A stretch of 64,000 bases of DNA from Methanobacterium sp. UBA353 (GTDB lineage: Archaea; Methanobacteriota; Methanobacteria; Methanobacteriales; Methanobacteriaceae), in NCBI GenBank assembly GCA_002496805.1, contig DALO01000002.1, forward strand, positions 443,117 to 507,116, read 5' to 3'. A program made the translations under genes and the position numbers. Below are positions 56,769 to 64,000 of this stretch, in pieces. A model generated the notes under the pieces. It had not been told where the DNA came from. It did not search any database and saw nothing but the letters and a program-made list of their open reading frames with translations. Within the stretch, counting starts at the first letter, position 1. Every line of letters begins with the position of its first letter.

Positions 56769-57977
56769 CTAAGAATACTGTATTAAAAATTTTAAAAACT
56801 GATAACCATCCATCAATTCTTTAGGACTGTTTTCAAAACTTTTTTTTACTGCTACTTCATTATAGCTTTCAGTATTATCAGATTCACAGCCAGGTGAATA
56901 CACTGCATATGGAATAGGATCTGAAGTGTGCGTCCTAATATCAATAGGAGTTGGATGATCAGGTAATATGGCAATAGCAAAGTTACCGAATGAAGGAAGT
57001 TCTTCTAAGAGTTTTCCAAGTATACGCCGGTCTATACGTTCAATAGCCTTAATTTTTTCTTGGATGTCACCAGCATGACCTGCTTCATCTGGAGCTTCCA
57101 CATGAATGAATATCAGGTCATGATTTTTAAGAGCTTCCAAGGCGAAGGTCACCTTTCCACAGTAATCAGTATCATAATATCCTGTTGCACCAGGAACATG
57201 AACGTTGGTTAGTCCTAAATAGGTTCCAATTCCTTTAATAAGATCCACACCAGTAATGGTTGCCCCTTTAATGTTATAATTATCTATAAATAGTGGCATC
57301 TGGGGTTTGGTGCCTTGCCCCCACAACCAAATCATATTAGCCGGTTTTTTACCTTCATCCACTCTTTTTTTATTTACAGGATGTTTTGTTAGGATGTCAG
57401 ATGATTTTTGCATTAATTCATTGAGCTTTATTGAGAAAGGATGATCTTCGGGTTTTAAAAGATGTTCACAAATGGGTTCTCCAACCACATCATGGGGGGG
57501 TGTTGAATTAAGGTTAGCTGCATCTTTATTGTTTAAAACAAATAAATGACGATAACTGGTTCCTAAATAAAATTTACCATAACGATAAAAAGACTTATTT
57601 AATGCTTCTATGAGTTGAGATGCCTCGGCAGTGCTAATATGTCCGGCATTAAAGTCAGCAAGAATACCTTCATCTTCAGTTATGAAATTACAACGAAATC
57701 CCACATCTTCATCTGATAGTTCAGCCCCAATACTGGCAGCTTCCAATGGTCCACGACCAGTGTAATACTTCTTCGGGTCGTAACCCATTATGGAAAGATT
57801 TGCCACATCTGAACCAGGTTCCATTCCGTCTGGAACTGTTTTCAATAAACCTGATGAACCATTTTTTGCTATAAAATCCATATTAGGTGTTTGTGCAATC
57901 TGAAGGGGTGTTTTGCCATCCAGTTCTTTGAGTGGAAGGTCAGTCATCCCATCTCCGATAACCACTACGTATTTCAT
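56769..57977 (-). CDS. ApgM-family phosphotransferase, probable homoserine kinase
   Basis: This 402-aa protein belongs to the alkaline-phosphatase-superfamily group of archaeal cofactor-independent phosphoglycerate mutases: GDGMTD near the N-terminus, EAPDEAGHAGD and DHPTPIDIRTHT as metal ligands. Two spots set it apart from true ApgM: PGSDVANLS instead of PGSDTAHLS, and IWLWGQG in the middle. These match the subgroup I know as 'proposed homoserine kinase', found beside hom where thrB is missing. The hom gene lies 82 bases upstream on the same strand. SD AGGAGAT. The phosphoglycerate mutase role remains possible. Confidence 0.78.
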   Translation of the reverse strand: MKYVVVIGDGMTDLPLKELDGKTPLQIAQTPNMDFIAKNGSSGLLKTVPDGMEPGSDVANLSIMGYDPKKYYTGRGPLEAASIGAELSDEDVGFRCNFITEDEGILADFNAGHISTAEASQLIEALNKSFYRYGKFYLGTSYRHLFVLNNKDAANLNSTPPHDVVGEPICEHLLKPEDHPFSIKLNELMQKSSDILTKHPVNKKRVDEGKKPANMIWLWGQGTKPQMPLFIDNYNIKGATITGVDLIKGIGTYLGLTNVHVPGATGYYDTDYCGKVTFALEALKNHDLIFIHVEAPDEAGHAGDIQEKIKAIERIDRRILGKLLEELPSFGNFAIAILPDHPTPIDIRTHTSDPIPYAVYSPGCESDNTESYNEVAVKKSFENSPKELMDGYQFLKFLIQYS

Positions 57978-58059
57978 TTATTATCTCCTGAAACTACAGA
58001 ATTTTTCAAAACTAGTATATGGAAAATGTTAAAATTAATTTATTATAATTTTTTTTTAA

Positions 58060-59073
58060 TTAGCTTCGCATTTTCCAGATGCTTACGATATCACTCAAAA
58101 TTGCAGAAGCAGTTTCCACAGAACCCGCACCTTTCCCAACCACAGTTATATCATCTGCTAAGTCAGTTTTTAAGGTGGCCACATTAAGTGTGCCTTCCAC
58201 TGCAAAAGGAGAACCCTGACGAACCAAACGTGGTGATACTTCCAGATCATCAGAAGAAGCTTCGCCGATTAGTTTAATAAGTAAACCTTCTTTTTTAGCT
58301 AGAGATATTGATTCAGAGGTTATTTTTGAGATTCCTTCTACTTTAACATCTTTAAGTGTTACTGGTAGGTTAAGTACAGAGTTTGCCAGTATCACTATTT
58401 TACAAGCAGCATCTATACCTTCCACATCTTGGTAAGGATCTGTCTCCGCAATTCCCATTTCTTGAGCTTCTTTAAGGGTTTGTTCATACGATGAACCCTC
58501 ATTAGCCATTCTTGATAAAATATAATTTGTGGTTCCATTAAGTATCCCATACACTGATTTTATGCTGCACCCTGCCAGGGTTTCATGGGCTAAATTGAGA
58601 ATAGGCATCGCTCCCCCAACAGATGCTTCAAATTTGAATTCCACATTGTTTTTTATTGCACAATCTGCCAAATCCTGGAATGATAATGCAAGGGGGCCTT
58701 TGTTGGATGTTACCACATCTTTACCATCTTCCATAGCTTTCATAATATGGGTGCGTGCTGGTTCACCATCATCGATATCAGTAGGAGTTACTTCTACCAA
58801 ACAGTCGTATTCTATCTCATCTAAGACTTGAAGACTATCCCTATCAGGAAAACCATAATCAGGATAAAGTGCGATTTTGCCAGTGTCATTTTTGGTCTGT
58901 AGAAGTAATTCCTCATCAAGACCAGTTTCACAAATAGCAGCCCCTGAACGATCACAGACTGCCACAATCTGAGGGTTGAGTTCATATCTATTTTTCAAAT
59001 AATCTTTTTTCATGGATATAACGCGAGCTATGCCTTGCCCTACCGCTCCGAAGCCTAAAATAACAATTTTCAT
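58060..59073 (-). CDS. hom: Homoserine dehydrogenase
   Basis: Hom reduces aspartate-4-semialdehyde to homoserine, the branch point to threonine and methionine. The 337-aa protein has the N-terminal Rossmann motif (VILGFGAVGQGIAR), the catalytic region TSNKGPLA and the GILNGTTNYILS and DVEGIDAACK blocks. It ends without the ACT domain of longer enzymes; a separate ACT protein precedes it by 30 bases. I chose ATG 59073, five bases after AGGTGA; GTG 59082 overlaps that SD. Transcribed with gatC, the ACT gene and the ApgM-like gene. Confidence 0.95.
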   Translation of the reverse strand: MKIVILGFGAVGQGIARVISMKKDYLKNRYELNPQIVAVCDRSGAAICETGLDEELLLQTKNDTGKIALYPDYGFPDRDSLQVLDEIEYDCLVEVTPTDIDDGEPARTHIMKAMEDGKDVVTSNKGPLALSFQDLADCAIKNNVEFKFEASVGGAMPILNLAHETLAGCSIKSVYGILNGTTNYILSRMANEGSSYEQTLKEAQEMGIAETDPYQDVEGIDAACKIVILANSVLNLPVTLKDVKVEGISKITSESISLAKKEGLLIKLIGEASSDDLEVSPRLVRQGSPFAVEGTLNVATLKTDLADDITVVGKGAGSVETASAILSDIVSIWKMRS

Positions 59074-59103
59074 TAAATTCACCTTTTCATATAAGTTAAT
59101 CTT

Positions 59104-59588
59104 TCAGACTTCATTAATAACTAGAAAGCCCTTTTGGGCCCCAAGTTTTTTGATATTTTTCAGAACTTCCTTCCTCTGACCAAAATCTGCTTCGATAACC
59201 ATCATGGTAGCCGAGTTTCTGGGTTCATCAGACATTTTAAGATCAAGATCAGCCACTTTAACAGTATTTAATTTGTTTAATTTCGATACTGTGTCCTGAA
59301 GATCTTCTTCTACAATGTCACCCACCAGAACTGTGGTGATTTGTTCTTTGCGAATCACACCATCAACTTCTAATATATTAATGTCTTTAGATTCCAGAGC
59401 ATCCATAACCTTATCTAAAATTTCTTTATCCCCCTCAATAGTTATATGGACAGGGACAGTCCCTCTTTCAGTTTTAACATCTCTCTGGTGTATTACCGCA
59501 ACAATATTAGCTCCTAATCTACCCATTGGTTCAAGAACTTCCAACAGTTGTCCTGGAACGTCTGGCACATCCAGCACCAAATTAAATC

Positions 59589-59592
<4 letters not shown>
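59104..59592 (-). CDS. Stand-alone ACT-domain protein, likely regulator of amino acid synthesis
   Basis: The 162-aa protein has two ACT-like parts: LVLDVPDVPGQLLEVLEPMGRLG at the front, and a second region with NSATMMVIEADFGQ. ACT domains bind amino acids as allosteric effectors. The ATG at 59592 overlaps the gatC stop (ATGA) and hom starts 30 bases after its end, so it probably binds threonine, methionine or another product and controls Hom. This is inference from position. No catalytic domain is present. Confidence 0.85.
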
Positions 59593-59806
<214 letters not shown>

Positions 59807-59922
59807 CATTTCACTCCTGTACTGGTATTAATCATATGATTTTTTTTTAGTTATTTTATTCTTTTTAACCCAATTTAAATTCAGTTTAATATCAATTAAT
59901 TTATACTTAGGTTTTTATGAAT

Positions 59923-61407
59923 TTAAATGTCTATAAAGTTTAATGAATTTTTCAATCCCTGCATGTAAATTCCATCTTTTAGAATTTTCTTAGTCAGTAT
60001 TTTATGAATCCCTGAACCATACTGCGCAGCCTTTTTAGGCCTTTTTACAATATCCTGAGGAACTCCTAAGTCTTTAGCCATTTTTCTCAAAATACATTTA
60101 CGTAAATGGTCATTTGATCCGTCAATCTTGTATTTTAGGGGAGTATTCATAGCTATATTTACAAAATGAAGATCTAGGTAGGGAACTCTTAATTCCACAC
60201 TGTGAGCCATGGTTACTTTTTCATCCCTTTCGAGATTTACATGGTAAAGATTTTTCACATCCTTTTTAAGGTTCTCTTGAACATTTATGCCTGTTTTTGT
60301 GTAAAAATCTAAATATCGATGGTAACCTGCGAAGAGTTCATCAGCACCCTGACCAGATAACAGCACATTAAGACCATTTTCATGGGCCATCTCCGCTGCC
60401 AGATATGCAGTCATACCCACCCCTAATTTCATCAAGTTCCACTCTTCTATGGCATTTAATACAAGAGGTGTGTAATTTCTGACAAGTTCTTCATCAACTA
60501 CTCTGATGTGGATGGGAAGACCCATATGCTCAGCTACTTTCATTGCAAAGTTAAGATCAGGTGAACCTTCACTACCCACAGCGTAGAGTTCGGTTTCAAC
60601 CCCCAGATCATTGCATAACACTACAAGCAGAGTACTGTCCACCCCACCAGAGAAAGGAATTCCAACTCTTTCCAGACCATTAACTCTCTTTTCAACAGAT
60701 TTAATAAGGCTTTCCTTTAAAATATTTTCCAAATCACCTTTATTTTTAAAAAATTTCCCTTTAAAGAAGTTTTTTTCCATAAAAAACTGATTTTTCAGAG
60801 GTACTAATTCTTGGTTGTGAAGCATATGGTTTGGTGGAAGACTACAAGTTTCGTCTATTCCCACATTCCACAAAGCCTTTCTTTCAGATGCAAATCCAAA
60901 ATAATCATCGTTTGAACCATAATATATAGGTTTGACACCTAATGGGTCACGAACGACCACCAAGTTTTTTTCATCATACGCTGCAAAGGCGTAATCACCA
61001 TCAAGACGGTTAATAATATGAGGGATGCAGTTTGGTAGGTAACCATCATAGTACTGTGTGATCAGTGCTAATACAATCTCTGAATCACTGTCCGTTTTAA
61101 AATCGTAGTCAAATGATTGTTCAAGCTCATCACATAATGCTTTATAGTTATATATTTCACTGTCGCATGTCACGATAATATTTCCTTCTTTTAATGGTTG
61201 GATACCATCAGAACCATCAATCAATAGGGAATTATGCCCTAAACCCATTTGTCCTTGAGGAATTTCTAGTTCATCTATTTTTCCATAAGATAAGGTGCCA
61301 TCAACGTAAACTCCAGACATATCTGGACCCCTGTGTTTTAGGCTTAGTAACATTTCATGTAATTTTACACCAATCTTTTCCCCAAAAATACCAGTTATGG
61401 CACACAT
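59923..61407 (-). CDS. asnB: Asparagine synthetase (glutamine-hydrolysing)
   Basis: AsnB makes asparagine from aspartate, glutamine and ATP. The N-terminal amidotransferase domain begins MCAITGIFG; the Cys directly after the initiator Met is the nucleophile, so the start must be ATG 61407 although ATG 61410 and a longer frame exist. The ammonia-using domain has PFSGGVDSTLLVVL and the LLSGQGADELFAGY block. At 494 aa it is shorter than bacterial AsnB, as usual for archaea. It stands 118 bases upstream of gatC on the same strand and may be a separate transcript. Confidence 0.95.
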   Translation of the reverse strand: MCAITGIFGEKIGVKLHEMLLSLKHRGPDMSGVYVDGTLSYGKIDELEIPQGQMGLGHNSLLIDGSDGIQPLKEGNIIVTCDSEIYNYKALCDELEQSFDYDFKTDSDSEIVLALITQYYDGYLPNCIPHIINRLDGDYAFAAYDEKNLVVVRDPLGVKPIYYGSNDDYFGFASERKALWNVGIDETCSLPPNHMLHNQELVPLKNQFFMEKNFFKGKFFKNKGDLENILKESLIKSVEKRVNGLERVGIPFSGGVDSTLLVVLCNDLGVETELYAVGSEGSPDLNFAMKVAEHMGLPIHIRVVDEELVRNYTPLVLNAIEEWNLMKLGVGMTAYLAAEMAHENGLNVLLSGQGADELFAGYHRYLDFYTKTGINVQENLKKDVKNLYHVNLERDEKVTMAHSVELRVPYLDLHFVNIAMNTPLKYKIDGSNDHLRKCILRKMAKDLGVPQDIVKRPKKAAQYGSGIHKILTKKILKDGIYMQGLKNSLNFIDI

Positions 61408-61583
61408 CATAAAACCCCACATATTCCTTTTTTTTAATGTAATTTGGTGTAATATTAGAAATTATAATCTAAAATATAGCATTATAATTAAAAATGAAAT
61501 GTTACTTGTAAAATCATATTTCTTTTTAATCTACGTTTTGCCTTTAATAAATCCTAATATTATACTACAATACTTCTTTTTTC

Positions 61584-63020
61584 TTACTTATCTTCCAATA
61601 TTATGCCCAAATCATCCAACTGGCTTCTTATCTCATCAGAAAGTTCCCAGTCTTTTTTTTCCCTTAATTTATTTCTGATATCAACAATGAGATCTACCAG
61701 TTCTTCTGTTAGATTGTTCTTGGAGTTTTCAGATGTTGAAGTGAAATTAAAACCTAAAATATTGGAAATATCGTTAAAGAAAAACTTGATATTCAGAAGT
61801 GGTTTCTGAGAGATTGTTCCCTGCTGTACATTTCGATTGATGACTCTTATAAAATCAAAAAGCAGTGAAAGTGCCAAGGGAGTGTTGAAATCATTATCCA
61901 TGGCTTCCAAGAATTTAATTCGTGTTTCTTCTAATAGTCTGTTAAATTGTTCATCATTTTCTCCAGTTTCAGGGATATAACTAGGGGGTGAGGATTCCTC
62001 TGGAGAATATTGGTCAAAGGTTGATGTTTCTATATTGAGGAGTTCGTCAATGGTTTCGTAGAATTTGTTTATTCTTTTCAAACTATTCTGTGATTGTTCC
62101 AAAATTTCCTGGCTGAAGTCAATAGGGCTGCGGTAATGAGTAGATAATGTAAAAAACCGGAAAACTTCTGGAGGATATTTTTTAATGAGTTCTTTGATGG
62201 TGATGAAGTTTCCCAGGGACTTAGACATCTTTTCACCATTCACATTCAAAAAACCGGTGTGCATCCAATAGCGTACCATTGGTTTTTTTCCCGATGCTGA
62301 TTCCATCTGGGCGATTTCTGCTTCATGATGAGGGAATATCAAATCCAAACCACCCCCGTGTATGTCGTATTGTGGTCCGAAATACTCTTCAGTGATTGCA
62401 GTGTCTTCGATATGCCATCCTGGACGTCCAGCACCCCATGGGGAATTCCAAACAGGTTTCACATCTTTTTTTTTCCACAAAGCAAAATCTTCAGGATTTC
62501 TCTTGTTAGGGTCTGGGCTTATTCTATGCACATTCAAATCCTCGATTTTGCGGTTGGATAACTTCCCAAAATCTGGATATTTTGATACGTCAAAGTAAAC
62601 TCCGTTATCAGTTTCATAGGCGAATCCAGATTTCAAAAGAGTTTCAATTTGGGCTTTAATCTCTTCTATGTGTTCGGTTGCCCTGGCATAGAAATTGACA
62701 TTCTCCACTCCCAGTTTCTCCATATCCTTGAGGTATTCTGCTTCAAATTCTCTGGCAAGATCCAGGGGATCGTTACCTGTGGAAATTGCTCGATTAATTA
62801 TTTTGTCATCTATATCTGTGATGTTTTGCAAGTAAAAAACGCTGAAACCACGATATTTAAGGTAACGTGCTATGACATCAAAGGAGATATAAGTCCTGGC
62901 ATGTCCAATATGTGAATCATCGTACACTGTTGGTCCGCAGACAAAAAGCTTAATCCTATTCTCCTTTACTGGTTTGAAAGTTTCTTTGCTACGGGTGAGT
63001 GTATTATAAATTTTTATCAT
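61584..63020 (-). CDS. cysS: Cysteine--tRNA ligase
   Basis: CysRS is a class I synthetase that charges tRNA-Cys. The 478-aa protein has the HIGH motif (FVCGPTVYDDSHIGHARTY) with Cys28 as zinc ligand, the KMSKS motif (GEKMSKSLGNF) and a C-terminal DALR-like helix region. The usual second zinc ligand Cys in GWHIECS is replaced by Asp (GWHIEDTAI); FPHHEAE keeps the His/Glu ligands. I chose ATG 63020, behind the extended SD GTGATC; earlier in-frame starts to 63056 lack it. The tRNA-Cys gene lies 114 bases upstream on the same strand. Confidence 0.95.
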   Translation of the reverse strand: MIKIYNTLTRSKETFKPVKENRIKLFVCGPTVYDDSHIGHARTYISFDVIARYLKYRGFSVFYLQNITDIDDKIINRAISTGNDPLDLAREFEAEYLKDMEKLGVENVNFYARATEHIEEIKAQIETLLKSGFAYETDNGVYFDVSKYPDFGKLSNRKIEDLNVHRISPDPNKRNPEDFALWKKKDVKPVWNSPWGAGRPGWHIEDTAITEEYFGPQYDIHGGGLDLIFPHHEAEIAQMESASGKKPMVRYWMHTGFLNVNGEKMSKSLGNFITIKELIKKYPPEVFRFFTLSTHYRSPIDFSQEILEQSQNSLKRINKFYETIDELLNIETSTFDQYSPEESSPPSYIPETGENDEQFNRLLEETRIKFLEAMDNDFNTPLALSLLFDFIRVINRNVQQGTISQKPLLNIKFFFNDISNILGFNFTSTSENSKNNLTEELVDLIVDIRNKLREKKDWELSDEIRSQLDDLGIILEDK

Positions 63021-63133
63021 TAGATCACGAATACTAACTTTTATCATTAGTTGCAATTTTATTGGATTGTATTCCTATTTTCCAATAATTTATGCGGCGT
63101 CATATACTTATAACTGCAAATAAATATAATAAA

Positions 63134-63204
63134 AGCCGAGATCGGGATTTGAACCCGAGTATCATGGTCTGCAGCCACGCACCTAGCCGCTCGGTCATCT
63201 CGGC
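63134..63204 (-). tRNA. tRNA-Cys (GCA)
   Basis: The minus strand folds as tRNA: acceptor GCCGAGA/TCTCGGC, D-stem ACC/GGT, anticodon loop CTGCAGA with anticodon GCA, and T-stem TCGGG/CCCGA with loop TTCAAAT. Position 73 is T, as in all tRNA-Cys; no CCA is encoded and no intron is present. It lies just upstream of cysS in the same direction. Confidence 0.95.
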
Positions 63205-63467
63205 AAAAAAGAACCTTACAATTATTTTCGAACAACAATATTTGAATTTAACTAATTTATATCAATTCTTCTTATATTTCCAAAAAATCATTTTATTAGA
63301 ATTTCTTGTTGACTATCTAATTTAGGTTATTATTAAAACATCACAAACCACTTGTTATATCCAAATAACAGAAATGTTTTATTTTTTATTTTTTTAAAAT
63401 TAGGCAAAATTTAGATTCTTTTAAGCGTTTTTTTATCATAAAACATGATTAAAATGAATTAATTAGG

Positions 63468-63863
63468 TTAATCAACTTTTTTACCTGCTTCAGGGCCTGG
63501 TTTGACAGAATACACATCAGTTACCTTAACTACAATTGCTGCTTTAGGATTCAGTTTGGTCATTACATTCTGAGCCCATTCTACTACTTCTTCAAAGATT
63601 TTACCTGATTCGAATATTTCAGCAGTTCCTTTAAACTGGTAAGGATTTTTCTGAGCATCTTTTGTAACAATGGATACATTCGGGTTTTCTTCAATGTTCT
63701 TACGGGTCTTTTTCATATAATTATCAGCAATCAATATGCTGGTATTGTTTATAGGCCTTGCAAAACCAATAGGCACGACATTCGGAATGCCTTCGCTGCT
63801 GGTTGTTGCCAGAAAAACTAAATCCTTTTCTATTGCATCCATCATTTCATCAGTCATGGTCAT
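63468..63863 (-). CDS. PPOX-class (split-barrel flavin-binding) protein
   Basis: The 131-aa protein has the pyridoxamine-5'-phosphate-oxidase-like split barrel: LVFLATTSSEGIPNVVPIGFA, ILIADNYMKKTRKNIEENPNV, and a C-terminal TDVYSVKPGPEAGKKV. Such small proteins bind FMN or F420 and act as reductases or redox sensors. The substrate is unknown. SD AGGTGAT lies before ATG 63863. It stands alone, and the fold is shared with the C-terminal half of the fusion at 8357-9298. Confidence 0.88.
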   Translation of the reverse strand: MTMTDEMMDAIEKDLVFLATTSSEGIPNVVPIGFARPINNTSILIADNYMKKTRKNIEENPNVSIVTKDAQKNPYQFKGTAEIFESGKIFEEVVEWAQNVMTKLNPKAAIVVKVTDVYSVKPGPEAGKKVD

Positions 63864-64000
63864 AAAAAATCACCTGAAATCCTAGAAAATTACAATTCTG
63901 ATTTATAATAATAATTCGTTTTTCAATGGCATTAATGTTATTCATGGCTGAATCGATCATGTGATGATTTTTTAAAAAATAAAAATTAGATATTAACACT

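Overview
The window comes from a low-GC, probably mesophilic methanogenic archaeon of the order Methanobacteriales, most likely Methanobacterium or a close relative. This rests on archaeal-type enzymes (HMG-CoA synthase, 4-phosphopantoate--beta-alanine ligase, diphthine--ammonia ligase, archaeal GatC), methanogen-restricted families (DUF2121-like, MetOD1-like output domains, DUF2101-like), class III (pilin-like) signal peptides with an A24 prepilin peptidase, and a MurT/GatD-like pair as expected where pseudomurein is made. Both tRNAs lack an encoded CCA. Many starts follow strong Shine-Dalgarno (SD) sites that extend through GGTGATC, which I used to re-place starts.

Layout. 1-9.3 kb: 5' end of an HMG-CoA synthase gene, a decayed small gene, single genes (hotdog thioesterase, Nmad3-like protein, msrA, MFS exporter behind a tandem repeat), polX, an RNase H-like exonuclease, a lipoprotein and a flavodoxin-PPOX fusion. 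9.4-24 kb: housekeeping and repair genes: a HisG-like enzyme with an unknown partner, an Lhr helicase with its phosphoesterase, pheS, a CitG-like gene, hemB, a HhH glycosylase, a GNAT, aroC, tRNA-Thr, an MBL-fold gene with an apparent frameshift, and DUF2121. 24.4-28.1 kb: a two-component cluster on the minus strand. 28.5-36.3 kb: uvrBA and, in the other direction, a DUF169 gene and uvrC. 36.4-38.6 kb: a REC-PAS-MetOD1 protein and a KaiC-like ATPase. 39-47.2 kb: an M42 peptidase, then surface genes, with an operon of pilin-like proteins at 41.2-45.9 kb followed by two membrane/secreted proteins. 47.3-63.9 kb: dph6, then a long minus-strand series: asnB, gatC, an ACT protein, hom, an ApgM-family probable homoserine kinase, murT-like, gatD-like, pyrG, prepilin peptidase, pilin, DUF2101, CoA ligase, UPF0200, UPF0201; also cysS, tRNA-Cys and a PPOX protein.

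How the genes work together. gatC/ACT/hom/ApgM-like make a compact aspartate-family unit: homoserine synthesis, a detached ACT regulator, and a probable replacement for homoserine kinase. The pilin-like operon (three large subunits without the usual Glu5 plus one small canonical pilin), the separate pilins and the prepilin peptidase look like parts of one surface filament whose assembly ATPase and platform lie elsewhere. UvrA, UvrB and UvrC give complete bacterial-type excision repair. The two MetOD1 proteins share a cysteine pattern that suggests a metal or redox site. I saw no CRISPR array, insertion sequence, rRNA or prophage.
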